Origin: Chelydra serpentina
Taxonomy: Eukaryota > Chordata > Testudines > Chelydridae
DNA: 64,000 nucleotides
Reading direction: 5' to 3'
Assembly: GCA_037349315.1 (NCBI GenBank)
Contig: JBAIAC010000001.1
Span: 6,614,001-6,678,000, forward strand
Under the pieces are notes generated by a model. That model worked only from the letters and a program-made list of their open reading frames with translations, was not told the DNA's origin and did not search any database. Positions 11,301 to 26,300 of the stretch are shown here, piece after piece (the first letter of the stretch is position 1; each line of letters starts with the position of its first letter). Made by a program: the position numbers and the translations under genes.

Positions 11301-14300
11301 CTGATAGGTTTAAGTGTAGTAGCCGTGTTAGTCTGTGTCAGCAAAACGAAAATAAGAAAGAAAAACTTGTAGCACCTTAGAGACTAACAAATTTATTTCA
11401 GCATAAGCTTTCGTGGGTTAATACCCACTTCATTGGATGCATGGAATGAAACAGTGTTTCATGCATGGAATGAAAGTGTGTTTCATTCCATGCATCTGAT
11501 GAAGTGGGTATTAACCCACGAAAGCTTATGCTGAAATAAATTTGTTAGTCTCTAAGGTGCTACAAGTTTTTCTTTCTTATTTTCGTTTTGTAGAGACTGA
11601 GAATGCTTTTAGTTAAATAAGATGTTACAGATTAACATTTCCTAGTATAGTAGAGAGTAAAAATTGGTAGTACAGAAATGTACATTACCTCATGCTGCAA
11701 CATGACTCTGTCAATCAGCAAGGCTCTAATATGCTGCTTCTTTCCTTTAAGCTGCAAGGAAAAAATCAGAGTAATTTGGTTCAAATCTCAACACTGACTT
11801 TAGCACTGTAAATATGAACTTTCACCTTTTATGTTTTCTGTACACAATATATTATCAGTGGGTTCTACAGAGACATTCTGACTTTTGGGCTGCAGTTATA
11901 CAAAGGATTTAAAAAAAAAAAAACTTCTGCCACAGTGACAACTGGTGTCAGTGGATATTGATCCACGTCATGTGATGGAGTGAAACTGTAACCCTGACCC
12001 ATGTCATGTGTCTGGAGATAAGAAATAACAACCACTCTCATACAGCACTCTTGTATGTCACTTCATTACAGTGTTAATCATGGCATGAATTTGCTTAGAT
12101 ATTTGTACAACTGCACCCAACTTTCTTAAGAAAATAGAAATTGCCATATTGAATCAGACCAATGGCCCATCTAATCTAATGTTTGATCTCTGACAATGGC
12201 CAGCAATGTATGCTTTAGAAGGAAGAACAGACTCTGCATATCGGTCTACCACAATTACCAGTTCATAGTGAAAGATTTTTCCCTAACCCCTCAGCAATCT
12301 GAAGTTGGCTTATGCCTCAATACATAAAAGTTTATATCTCGTGCCAAGTTGAACTTAGCATGTGCCCTTCATATCTAATGTCAGTCAAAGAAATCTGGCA
12401 TTTGTTTATGGTCAATTTAAGATTATCTTCTTTGGTATGCTACAGAACATTGCTCAGTCTCATTGTGGTGTTAATTTTTGCCCAACGTCAGCTGATAATC
12501 AAGTTCTGCCACACTATCCACATATTTAAAAATCTGGAACATGAGGCTTTGGTATACCTCAGGTGATGAGGCTATCCCAAAGGAAACTCACTTAAACGTA
12601 TGTACTAAAAATGGGACTTAAAAGGTGAACAATTTTGCACTTCCTATCGAGTCAGACCTGCCAAAAACCTTGGCTTGCCTGCAAAACTGGTAATACTCTT
12701 GCATTTTTTGAAGTTTCAACAGCATCTCTTCAACCATTCTCATGGGCTGGTGCTTGCATTTGGTGACACACAGTTTTGGGGCATGTTGGATAAAAATCAA
12801 CGGTGTTCTATCCGAGTGCATTAAACATCTTGTTTAGTAAATGATTTTGTTCAGTAAAGAAACTTGTACACCCATTTGATAATAACATTTACAGACTGTT
12901 CTTCAACACAAGTCCACATGGTATTCCATGTTGCACTATTTCAGACTCTATGGGGGAGATCTGCTCTTACGCAGATAAACCAGATACCCCACAGGGGATC
13001 AGGTTGTGCTCACTATATTAAACAAACAGTTTTTAATTTTAACATTAAGCAGGCACATTAAGGCGGGGAGGGATAGTTCAGTGGTTTGAGTGTTGGCCTA
13101 CTAAACCCAGGGTTGTGAGTTCAATCCTTGAGGGGGCCATTTAGGGATCTGGGGCAAAAAATCTGTCAGGGACAGTACTTGGTCCTGCTAGTGAAGGCAG
13201 GGGACTAGACTCGATGACCTTTCAAGATCCTTCCAGTTCTATGAGATAGGTATATCTCCTTATTAAAAAAAAAAGGCATCAGTGTCAGTTTTGTTTATTT
13301 ATGCCAGTATCTCAAACCAATCTGTTGCAGAACCTTGCTTTATAACTTTACAAGAAACCCAACAAAGAAAATTTGGACTTGATACATACTTTTATACTAG
13401 GGCTCCTTTACAAGACTTTGACAGAGTAAGAAGGCCTTACACTGGGAGTAAGATACATGTACTCTCAAGTTAATGCCCCTTTACATTACCAGAGTGATAT
13501 AAGGAGACATTTAGTGCAAAGGCGAATCAGGCCCCTTGTTTCTGCATCAGAGCTATGTTTATGAATGAAATTTGCTTTTGTAATTCCTTACAACTTGTTC
13601 TGATAATGACCTCTTCTGGGAAATAGTTGCTTTTACTGCATATATGACATAGAGCCTCATGTAAAGGGCACCTTTGCATAGTGTTATGACTGTTTCCACA
13701 TTTAAGTGCAAAAATCTGGTTTCCGTCATTCGTTTACTTTTGTATGTTGTCTTTATGCCTTGGTATTTACCAGCACTTCTATATTTCACACTTTTATTAC
13801 ATCTCCCATTACTGCTTTACCACAGGTGAACAGAATCAGTGCTAGAGCAAGGATGTGAAAGTTTCAGAAAATCTCTAGTGAAAATATGGCTTTAGGATCT
13901 TAGATGGAACTTCTCAATCTAATATCAAGAGGTTAATAGTGTTGCTGCCATTGTGTTATAAACAAAACCCATGTGGAAGATGGGAGACTGCCTATATATA
14001 GTAATTTACTGCATCCTTATCTTCCAGTCCAACAGGCGGGATTATGAAACATTTTTATTTCATTATGCCCTTTAAGAGGCTAAGAAAGTACTGTATTGTT
14101 TAGCAAACTTCTTCCCTTTTGTAGCTAATGGAGTCTTAGCAAATATTTGAATAAAAGATACTATTCAAGTTATTTTTACTATTATTCAAAAGGTAACAGT
14201 GTGTGATGATTTTGAGGTGTCCGTCTGTACAGCTTATGAATTCTGGGTGACATGATGAAGTTATCCCTATGAAACTGGATTTCTTCTTATTTATCTTATT

Positions 14301-17300
14301 GGGGAGAGGGATAGCTCAGTGGTTTGAGCATTAGCCTGCTAAACCCAGGGTTGTGAGTTCAATCCTTGAGGGGGCCATTTAGGGATCTGGGGCAAAAATT
14401 GGGGATTGGTCCTGCTTTGAGCAGGGGGTTGGACTAGATGACCTCCTAGAGTCCCTTCCAACCCTGATATTCTATGATTCTATGATCAGCAGGTGAACAG
14501 CTGGAAAATGGACGATTCTGATCCAGACCTTAGATTCTGAGTGGTCCCTGACCAGCGAGTCAACCTTTCTCAAATATGGCCACCAGGGGCTTTTCTTGCA
14601 GCCAGAGCCTCCTGGGAAGTGATTGGGCGGGGGGAAGAGTGGCAAAGTAGCGGCCCCTCCCTGTTGCTCCTGGATGCACCACCTTGGTGTTGGTTGCTGG
14701 GGTTGCCAGCAGGGATTGGACCCTGCCACCCCTCCAAAACACCTGGAGCACAACGCTGGAGGAGCAGGCAGGCAGTGAGTTCCCCAACTTCCCAGGGGCA
14801 GTGGGGCTCAGGCTTTGGGTGCATGGCAGCAGGCCCCAGGCTCCAGCCACATGGCTTTGGGCTCCATCCCCAGCCAAGAGGAGTGGTGCATTGCAACTGT
14901 TATTCCCATCACTCTGGAGGCAGTGCCTGCATGTCCAAAACTGCCTGCAATGCAGTTCTGAACACCACATGACCTTTCGCCAGGCTGGACTGGAAGTCAT
15001 CCCTGCAATCGTGTGGCAGCCTGTCAAACAGCTGTAAGATACAGGCAGCTGATGTGGTCGCATTTTGCCAAGACCACCTGGTAGTTCAAGATCTTCATCT
15101 GGAAGCTTGAAGTGGAGAAGGATTTCTGGCCACCACGTTTTAGGTGCTTCACCATCTCATCTTTAAAAACAACAAGGAGTCTGGTGGCACCTTAAAGACT
15201 AACAGATTTATTTGGGCATTAAGTTTTCATGGGTAAAAAACCCACTTCTTGCATCTGAAGAAGTGGGTTTTTTACCCACGAAAGCTTATGCCCAAATAAA
15301 TCTGTTAGTCTTTAAGATGCCACCGGACTCCTCGTTGTTTTTGTGGATACAGACTAACATGGCTACCCCCTGATACTCGTCTCATCTTTAGAGATCAATT
15401 TCTGGCCACTCTAATGGGATTGCTCATTGGCCACTGGCACTGGATGCAAATAGAACTCTTTTCGTATTCAGTAGCCAGGACCTGGTACCATCTAGCTGTC
15501 TATTTGGATGTCAGTGCCAGTGATGCTGGTGTCTGCCATAAGGCTTTCATGGGCTCCAATAGCCCCTTGTTGATCAGGATCACTATGAGTCCCGGTACCA
15601 AATACAGGATATCGAGGAGTTTGTGTGGCATATCCCACACCACCTGCATAGGTATCTCTAAGGCCCCTGATACCCATGTCCCCTGAGGTCTTGGAAAATC
15701 TTCTAATCGTCAAGAATGGCAGCTGACTGTTCTGGAACAAGGGCATCATCTAGAAGAGCTCACGGCCAGTACCATCCGTCCCTTGCTCTGGATCTGCTCC
15801 ACTGGAGCCGCCTACTCCTGGTCCCAGGGATGCTGCAACGACAGGTCCAGTCTTTGGCACAGGGGTGATTGTCTCATGAGTGTCGTGGAGAGGCTGGTCC
15901 TGGATAGTACTGCAGTCCCCAGGAGGTCCACATGCCATGATCATACAGCACCAGGCCCCACAATGTTTGGTCTCAGTGATCCCAGTACTGGGCTGGGTTG
16001 GTTCCGCCCTCCACCACAGGGACATGCCTCTTATCTCTCAGATGAGATTGATAGTGCTGGGTACCAGGACCTGACCAGGGATGACTAATGGCTTTCCTTT
16101 GAGTCAGAATCAGTCCTCTGGGAAGGATGGTGCTCAACCTGTGGGTCTAGGGGGAACCTGACCAGACAGTGGAAGCATCAAAGTCACTGGGTCCAGAAAT
16201 CTGGACAGCATCAGGGTGAATGCAGCTCCAATAGTCACACAGGTGTCAGCCATATCAGCATGGCCCAAAGCGCTTGATCACCAAGAGATTGGTGTGGCAG
16301 CAACTGTGCTGGAGCTGGTGCTGGGGGCAATAGAATGACCAGCTCTGCAGTCAAGCTTCTATCCAGTACCAGGCTCTCTTTTTTTCTGACTACCTCAGTA
16401 ATGAGAAGGCTAAAACAGCCACGACAGCATCAAGTGGGACCTCTGTTATGGCTAGGTCCACTCAGCTGGTACGGGCTCTCGTTCTCAGGGAACTTTTCCT
16501 AAGTTTTGAGGCACCCTTAATGTTCAACTGCAGGCAACCTTGAAGTCAGATCCAGGGAGGGTGATGATCTTCATCTCTTCTCCTTAGAAGACTTTTGTGT
16601 TCTGAGTTTGATCCATTCTCTGCTTCCCAGATGAGGAAGCCAGAGAACTGAGTGAACATTTGGCTGGCTTTGATGATGAAGCCAGGGCAGATTTCAGCAG
16701 CCACCTGTCTCCTGAGAATCCAGGTGCCTACAGTCCAGGGTCAGAGATTGGTCTTATCGCTGCTTCATCAGAGGACCCTCGATTGCTGGGTCCACTCTGA
16801 GAAGTACCTACAGATTTTACAGAGTTCCAGAACATGTCCCTAACCGAGACAGAACACTGTGCATTCGTTGTTCAGAGGCATGACTGCTTCACAGAGTGGG
16901 CTGTTCTTAAAGCCCAGGGACTTGCCATAGTCAGCCATAGCAACTGGTAGTGCCAGTGACCACAGGGGGAGAATCCTTCCCACCCACAGCATCCTGTAGA
17001 CCTAACTAAACTAAGACTAACTAACTAAACTGAGACAAAGTGGATGAAAAAGAATCACTTTGGGGATGAAGAAAAACTGGCTCTAACGAATCCAGTGAAG
17101 TAGCAATGATTGTTGATAGAAAGGGGAATTCTTGAAGAACTAATAAAACTATGATCTTATTCGCTGTTGAGTGCATTTGCCCTCACTCCCAGTTATCAAG
17201 GTAGCATGTAATCTCAGGTTCCTGGTGAATACTTCACTACTCAAATACAGAAATATCTGTCGTGGTTGGAAAGGCCTTGGGCGAGCTAGGAGACTACCCA

Positions 17301-20300
17301 CTCAAATACAGACTTAACTACTGTGTCACAGTTTGAGGCAACTGCACCTGTATTTCCCCTCTGCGGTGCAGCAAAGGCACCCACTCTAGGTTCCCGGCTC
17401 CTGAGCAGTAATCTCTATTGGGTCGAGACCTGAATCTCTCTTCCTCTTGACCAGGGTTTTTCCAGGCTGCACAGTTCCCTGCCTACACTGTGAATTCCCC
17501 AGCAAGCCAGACTACCTAGACAGGCCTGTGTCCACAATTTGCTTTCTACTCAGAGGCTATAAATAGCATAATTGCTAATGGTTATAAGTTACCACACAGA
17601 CCTTTCTAAGCAAGCACATCTATTCTTAAGGTGAAAGCATTACAGAGAAAATATATTAAAAACAATAAAAGAACCTATGTGCAAGCTCACCCTCCCTCCC
17701 AACTCCAGGAGGGGCTCTAATCAGAGTTAATCTTTCAAACCTCACCAAAGGGTTTTTTCTGTGGCTTCAAGTTCATAATAGCCTCAGCTCAGAACAAGCA
17801 CCCCAATTGTGCAGATCAGCCTGTTTCTTTATACAGATTGGGCCTCTGATTTCAACCTTTGGGAGCAAGTAATCAGCAGATAATGGTTCTCTCCTCAGGG
17901 CGTAGCTTCATAAGGCTTGGTTTCTGCATAACGGGCGGAGGGCATTTGCATTCATCTCCCCCAAGCTATTTCCCAGGAGTTCCACTTCACAGGTATTGTC
18001 CCAAAGGATCATTCTTGTTTGCCACATTGTTCAATATAGTCCTATGACCATGCAGGCTCAAAATAATACGTAATCTTTCCCTTTAATACCATGGACTCCA
18101 AAATATTTAAACTTAATTCAACATGGTTTCCCAAGGAAACTCAAATCTGTCACATACTGCTATCTAACACTTTTGCCACCTCAAAACAATATCTCCTTAA
18201 GATATTTCAGGATGCTCTCTCATGAAAGAAAGTAGAAGACTAGATGCAACCTACAGATGGTTTAACATGCAGTAGCCACATGCTACTGGTGTGAGTATCT
18301 ATGAGGGACTTGACTGACAAGAGCACATTCTCATTAATGATCATGCTGTACATTTGCTGTTGGCCTAATTTAAGATCTTGGTCCTTATCTTTATTGCTTT
18401 AAATGCGTGAGGACCTAACTACCTCAAAGATTGCCTTCTCTGCTCTATCTTAGCAGCCATGTTCAATAATCTAGATTTCACTTCTCATAACATTGGGCAA
18501 CTCACTTAAACTCTCCATGCCTCAATTTCTCAACCTGTAAAACGTAGATATTAATGTTTACCCACTTTTGAGAAGTGTTTGGAGATCTGTTGATGAGACG
18601 AGCTAAATATTATTTAAACTAAGGGAGAAGAGTTTGGTTCCTATATGCTTCTCAACTTAATTGGCATCTATGGTTCTAACATCATTAGTGCTTCACAAGT
18701 GATAGCAATTTAACATCCAAGGACTGTATTATTTCCATGCAGATAAGTCACCAAAAATAAAAAAAAACAGCATGTAGTTTCTTAGTGACTAGCAAATTAA
18801 CATAAAGATCTATCGTTAATAGTATCAATATACCGTATATAAAAAGGGATGTTATGAGGCTTAACTAACATTTGTACAGTGCTTTGAAACCTTTTGAAAA
18901 AAGGCAGTTATTGTAACATAAAAATATCATAATGCTATATCAGCCCACTGTAACATATATCAATTTCACTAGGAATGCATGCAGAGTTCCATTAAAACAT
19001 TAAGGCCAAAAAACAGCCAAAACTTAAACTTTAAAAAGTTTCCTAACTAAATGATGTAAACAAGATACTAACCCTGTTCTCCATCGACTTCTTCACTAAG
19101 TTAAAGCTCTTCCACCGTGAGTCAAACTCATGCTTGTGAGACCCTTGGAATTGTAAGAGATCACCAATGATCTAGAAACAAATGATTTTACATTATGTAA
19201 AACAAGTCAACCCATTAAAATTAAAATAAAACATATAAAAATTACTGTTATACCTTTATGATTAGAAACAAAGACTTGGTATCATCTTCTGAGTTGTTGA
19301 GTATATAGTCTACCGTTGGAATTGAAACAAAAAGTGTGTTATCTGATAGGAAGTTCAATTCAAAGAGTTAACTACACTCAATGAAATATTTTATCTACTT
19401 GTGAAGCTCAAAACGTTGTGTCATTTACTTTTCCATACAATTCATGACAACAGATTTTGCCTCTTTGCTTTGCTCTACAATACTGATATTAAATTTAAAA
19501 GCACAATAGACTGACAACATTTAAAGCAAATCTTTGCAGATGTACTGAATCTAGGAATGAGAGAGAGACAAAAATGTACTTACGCAGCAGTTTTCTTATG
19601 ACTCTAGCCATGGTTTCTCTGTGGTTCTCTCTTGATAAATCTACACAAGATAATAAGAACATTATTATAATAAATATATAAACAATATATAAAGTATATT
19701 CTCTAAGTTGCACATTATAAAATACAGAGAAGCTTAATTGAAAAAAATAATTAATGGAAACTCAGTGTGACATGCACAAGCTTAAGAACAGATTAGAGTT
19801 TCTTTACATACCTCAAATCATATGAGGTATGGGACTCTATAAGGGGGATATAAAAAGACTTTGGAAAAAATATTATATTTTTATACACACACACCCCTTT
19901 AATAGAAACAGTCCTTAGCAACTCTATGCCAAAGTCATGGGGTACCCCACTCAGTTTTCCACATCATGCTGAAATCCCATGTTGCAGTCACCATCTGTCA
20001 GACCAAATACTGGACAAGACATCTTTCAAGCTCATCAACTCTGTTCATTAAATGAGTACAATAATGGTTCTTCAAGCAAAGGGGCAAAAATGGTTTACAT
20101 AGAATCATAGAACATCAGGGTTGGAAGGGACCTTAGGAGGTCATCTAGTCCAACCCCCTGCTCAAAGCAGGACCAATCCCCAATTTTTGCCCCAGATCCC
20201 CAAATGGCCCCCTCAAGGATTGAACTCACAGCCCTGGGTTTAGCAGGCCAATGCTCAAACCACTGAGCTATATTCCGCCCCCCATGCAGGTTGGGACATG

Positions 20301-23300
20301 CTTCTGTTTTGCCTCTCAGGGTATATCTACACTGCAATAAAAAACCTGCAGCATCGAGTCTCAGAGCCCAGGTCAGTTGACTCAGGCTCGCGGGGCTCAG
20401 ACTGCTGAGCTAAAAAGAGCGACGATGTTTGGACTTGGGCTGGAGCCTAGGCTCTGAGACCGTATCCCCTCATGGGGTGTCGGAGCCCAAACATCTCTAC
20501 TGCAATGTTTAGCTCTGTAACCTGAGCTTTGCGAGCCCAAGTCAGCTGACTTGGGGCAGTAATGGCTGTGCTGCAGGTCTTTTATTGCAGTGTAGACATA
20601 CCCTTAGGCAGAGTTAGTAGTGGTCAAGTGCTTTGCCTAAGATGAGGGACAGCAAAATAGGAGTTTGGTTCTATGCAACATCAGAGTGGTGCAGAGTGAC
20701 CATCATATCACAAGCTCTGAAGGACACACTGACTGGGGTGGGAAAGAAGAGCAGAATGCTCAAGGGGTAGGACTTTATCCTTCAAGCAATAGAATGGAGT
20801 TTCTATTCTCTTTGGTTGCTTGGAGGGGAGGGGAAAGTAGCACTTTGACAATCCAGGCAATGGGAACGGTAGAAGGAAAAAAGAGAAAGAACTTCCCATC
20901 CCTTCAAGCACTGAAGACAGTGGTTGGAGATAAAGTTTTATTCAAAGAGAGAAGCTCCACCTCTGACAAGAATCTTTCATGTGCCAGGTTAATCCTTTTA
21001 GAAGTGCTGCAAGAAAGAGACCTGGGCTCAAATCCCTGTTACACTATAGGCTTCTTAGCTTCTCTGCGCCTCAGTTCCTCATCTGTAAAATGCAGATATC
21101 AGTACTTCCTATACACATTTCCCTTTCCCTTTGTAAGCTCTCCTCAGCCGTGTTAACCTCCATCTCTGGGTTCTGAGAAGCAGATTGTCCTGCTCGCAGC
21201 ATGCTCTCTAAGTCTGTGTGTCTCCTTGTCAGCCTGTCACCTCTTGCTGACTCTCTAGGCAGCCTCTGGCAACTCTTTCAACCTCTACCCTTTTCTGTGG
21301 TCCTCTAATGATTTATCTTCCTTTTGATCCTAGGCTTAGACTTGAGAAAAGTAAGCTATTCTTAGCCTGGCTGTAGGCAGGTAGAACATATTCCCCACTA
21401 AACAGCTTCACCCAGGGGTGAAAGTAAGTATAGGGGCTTATCAGTACGGGGCTGGGCTGGGGCCGGCTCTTGCCTCTGGAAGGGGCGGGGCCTCGGGTGG
21501 AAGGCGTGGGGCTGGAGGGGTCAGAGCCAGCCACGACCCGCCCTGTACCGGTAAGTGCCTCCTCCCCCTCTCCCCCCGCCAGGGTAGCAGCGGCAGCCGG
21601 GGGCTCCGGCAGCGGTTTAAAGGGCTCGGGGTGGTAGCGGCAGATAAGCCCTGTGCCCTTTAAATAGCTGCTGGAGCCCCACCGCTGCTTCCCCAGAGCT
21701 CCGGCAGCAGGGCTCCGGGGATGGGGCTCTGGCCGCCACTACCTTTAAATCGTCCCCGGAGCCTGCCGGAGCCCTGGGGAGGCAGCGGTGGGGCTCCAGC
21801 AGCTATTTAAAGGGCAGGCTCAGGGGATGATTTAAAGGGCCCGGGGTGGTAGCGGCGGCCGGAGCCCCGTCCCCGGAGCCCTGCTGCTGGAGCCCTGGGG
21901 AAGCGGCGGTGGGGCTCCGGGGACAATTTAAAGGGCCCAGGGCTCAGCCGCCGCTACCGCTCCAGGTCCTTTAAATGGCCGCTTCAGCCCCGCTGCTGCT
22001 ACCCCAGGACTCCGGCAGCAATTTAAAGGGCCGGGGGCTCCAGCTGCTGCTGGGAGCCCCAGGCCCTTTAAATTGCGCCTGGTGAAGCCGATCTGCCCCG
22101 GTACGGCGCACCGGCTCTTGCCAGTATGCCACTTTCACCTCTGGCTTCACCATTGTTTCTTCAAGGCTTCTTATCCAAGTCAGCGTTTTACCTTTCCTGC
22201 TTGGTTCCTTTAACAACTTCTTTTGATCTAACTCCCTAGCAACTAACCCATCATAAATACACACACACGCATGCACCATATTGAAAAAATAATAGAGAGA
22301 TATTTCCTAGTTTGTCCCAGGGACCCCGCAAGTGCCGAAGACAGCTAAATACAAGACTTGGCACAAAAATTGGTGTGACCTGAAGCTGAGAAGCACTCAA
22401 ATTATGAGACATGAAAAGAAAGAGGTTATGAACTACTGGGCTACATGATAAACACATATATACTAGCTGCTCTTCTCCCTCACAGCTATGCAATCTCAGA
22501 GCTCAGGGTACACATGGCAGAGACTCAGGTCTCACATGCCAATCATTTACTATGAAAACACGATTACATGGATGTACGAGGGTAAAGACTGCTGAATCAG
22601 CCCCTTTGTAAGTAGCGTATTCAGTTTGAATATCTGCCCACTTTAGTAAACTTCTGGAATATTTTTTGTTTTACTAATATGATAAATAAGGCTTCTGATT
22701 TCCCCTTCTGGGAGTCATGGCTTTTTCACCGTGGCCTAAGCGTTGCCAGGCTTTTCTGAAGTTTTCCTTCCATTCTCTGTACCAACTGTTGCAACTGCTA
22801 CTGGCCCAACTGATCTCAAACTCCACCCCAGCTACACTGTTAGACAGGTTCTCTGAAATATACAGGACTGATCACCACCCTAAGTAACCAAGACCACACA
22901 GTACTTATGCATTCAAACAGGACATACTTTGCAGCTGCAACAACAATAAAAGTGTTAGTCAGAGTATATGTTATACGTATTGCACACCATATCAATATGT
23001 ATTACACATTATATTAACACTATATAAACGATAGCACGAAGTCATGCTAAATTGCATTCTGCTCACTCAGGCTGAGGTATATATCCCACAATACCCTGCA
23101 CAGCACAATTCTACACTTCGCATAGGCGGATGCAGAACTTGTCAAAACCAAGACACATGAATGCTCTGCCCTGGTATAAGCTTGGGAGATGCCTTCACAG
23201 GCAACTGGTTTGGAATGCAGTGTCCAAAAACAGAATAAGGAAAGATACACCATGATACCAGAAAAACAAGGTACACATTTATTTGGTAAATTTTAGTCCT

Positions 23301-26300
23301 GGATGATGTACAGAGTGCTCGTAAAAAGTTACAATATACATATAGGAAGTTTGGAGAGTGTATTTCGGAGCACAGCTTCTGTGTAAGATGGACTAAATGC
23401 TGTGACTGCTTCCCAGAAGGACTGGTAACATATTAACTCTTTCCTTTCTGTTTTGTACTGCTTTGTCTCTAGACAATAAGTTTGGCTAAGCTTGGTTAGT
23501 TGGTCTCAAACATTTTTAATAATGAACCACAAATGTAATCAAATCAATTGGCTATGCATTTAACAATAAGAGTATGAAATTAATTATCTCGTGACCTGAT
23601 TTAACAGAGTCAGGATTGACCTACCATAGTTAACACCAGTGTAAAGTTTTGTCTCTTCCAAAGACACCAGACTTGGAACCCTGCATAAAGATAAAATACA
23701 GTGTATTACAAGGTAAGGAAATCTGTCTAACAAAATGAGTTTTATTGACAACCAATTTCTACTTACAAAGTAAGTTTAATGCTAGTAGTTGACTGAGAAG
23801 GCTTAATTTACTAATTTTATTTGTTATTTATCTTTAACATTCTGAAAGCTAGGAATACCTACTGGTCAGGTAGTTTGCCTTTTTTGAGAGAGTGAAAACC
23901 AAGGCAAGGCCACCCTGACTATAAAATCTTGAACGAGTTCCATTTAACAACAGTTAGAAATGACTCCCTTCTTCTGATGCATGTTCATATTGGCATGACA
24001 ATGAGGGACAGTGGCACAGATACAGATTTTTTTGGATTAATTGCAGGTGGATCAGATTACTGGTTAATAGGGAACTGAGTAAGCATCTCAGGAAGGGCTG
24101 AATATATACATTCAATAGCTTATTCTCCCCCACACCTGTGGTCCTTCCTTTAAAAAAGAAAATGGTGTGCAATGTGCCTAGGCCCAACTGTTAATGCTAG
24201 TCTCTGAAGCCCACCACTAATAACCATGCCAAGAAGGTACATAATAGTCAGAATACATCTACATGACACGTTTTTTCTTATGAAGAAAAGCTTAACCAAG
24301 ATAATGATTTGGTTATGACTTGATTCTACTCTAAATTTTTAGCTGTGCATTCTTAGTCCTTGTAAAATGTGGTTTTTGCACATGGTTGCATAAATAAAAC
24401 AGCAGACTGAGACATTACATGCCAATGTATCTAATGGCAAGACCAAGTCATTAGAATATACATTACATTTTCTTTCCTGTTTTGTTTCTAAAGCTACATC
24501 ATAGACACTAAGGGTAAGTGGATTCAAACCCTGAAGGAAAAACACCAGGATACTTTTCAAAGAAATTCAGGAGCTACATAAATACTGCACTAACATGGTG
24601 GAAGAACAGTATCACCAAACAGTCCATACAGCTAAATATAATTTTCCTGTGGAATTGAGGATTGTATCAACGGTGGAAATGGTGCAAAAAAAGTTAGAAA
24701 ACCAGGAAGAGGAACAATATCAGTCTCTTACTGTTATAGATGTTTGCCCACTTGTCAAGAAGTGCTTACACATGTAGCACCAGAATCAGCACACATAGTC
24801 CTAACACGATAAAATGAAACAAGGCTCCACATTTAAGTTGGTGGATTGAGAGGTTTACTCACCAAGACCAGAATTGAGGGTTATATTTACCCTAGAACAA
24901 TAATTGATATCACTGATACCAAAACAGAACAGGAGCTACAGTCATTACATTAGGTGAGGTACTGGGGATGTCAACAACAACTGCAGGAAAATCCCAACAT
25001 CCTAAATCCTAAAATAAAGTCTTGTAGGTAACAGATTGATTTAATTGTTTTTATAATGTTCACATCTACACATTAATCAAAATCCCAAATCAATTAAAAA
25101 GGAAGACATTTTAGTTAAATTTTAAAAGCTCTCAATTTACCAAAAAGAAGTTTTCACTTTATTTTCTCTTCTGTGCTTCTAATAGCACTAAATAAGAAGC
25201 TTGACAATAAATACCTTTCCATACTAATAACTTTTCATTTATTTTTCCCTATGAAAAGATCTGATATTAACATGGGTGCTCCAATTATAATGATTTGTTT
25301 GGGTACTAACGTTGATTCCCGAAGAGCTCCAACATTAAGGTAAGATAGCCGTTCCCTCTAAAAAAAAAAAAAAAGATACTGATGGTCCTACATAGAAAAA
25401 TCTATTTTTAGAAAAATGCTGGCTAATTAGCATAAATCCTTCTAAAAACGGATATGTATATTTCTCTAATAGATATTTCCAATTTGGAAGATATTAACAT
25501 ATTAAAGAAATGAAGGTTACTTATTTATAACCAGAGTTCTTCAAGATGGCTCTGCATATTCCCACTTATGAGGTACTGCACCACTTATTGGTGTTTAATG
25601 GTAGAACATTCTCCAAGCAGTGTCTGTTAGAGTGCTCACACTCTTACATATCCCCTCCCCTCAGCATCTTCGAACATTTTGAGGGCGAGGCTATATAAGG
25701 GGGCCCAGAGGCCTCTACTACCTCAGTTCCTTCCATCACCAATCCAGAGACACATAACAAGAGGACTCTGAGAAAGAGGGGAAGGTGGGTGAGATGTGTG
25801 AATATGCAGAGCCATCTCAAAGAACTTTGGTTACAAGTAGAGATTTTCATTTTTTCTTTGAGTGGCTCTGCATACTCCCACTTATGGGTAGTTTGATCAG
25901 CAGTGCTGAAAAAAATCTGGAGGAGGGAACAGAGTCCTAACTGAATTGAGACTGAAACAACGCTCTACTAAATCTAGCATCAGCCCTGAAAGACAAATCG
26001 CGAGCATGATGTTTACTAAAGCATGTACAAAACTCCAGGTTGCAGCCCTCCATATTTCTGAAACAGAGGCTTGCTTAAGACACTGCCACAGCTCTGGTAG
26101 AACAAGTCCATACCATTGTAGGTATAGAAACTCCTGAAAATGGGTAACATTCAGCAATACATTATTTAATCCATCTAGAAATAGTCTGGGGAGATATGGT
26201 ATAACCCATATGACTGTTAGCATAAAACATGAATAATCTACATGATTTTTGAAAACTTTTAGTCCTACTTAAATAATATTAAAGAGCTCTTCTTGCATCC

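Noticed and set aside
11300..11590. Reading the palindromic elements as CRISPR-like repeats or attachment sites
   Set aside because: Single palindromes with target duplications at three dispersed sites, in vertebrate introns; there are no spacers or array.
14541..15063. Overlapping 108-167 aa frames on both strands
   Set aside because: GC-rich non-coding repeat-like stretch. No conserved motif, and neither strand is favoured.
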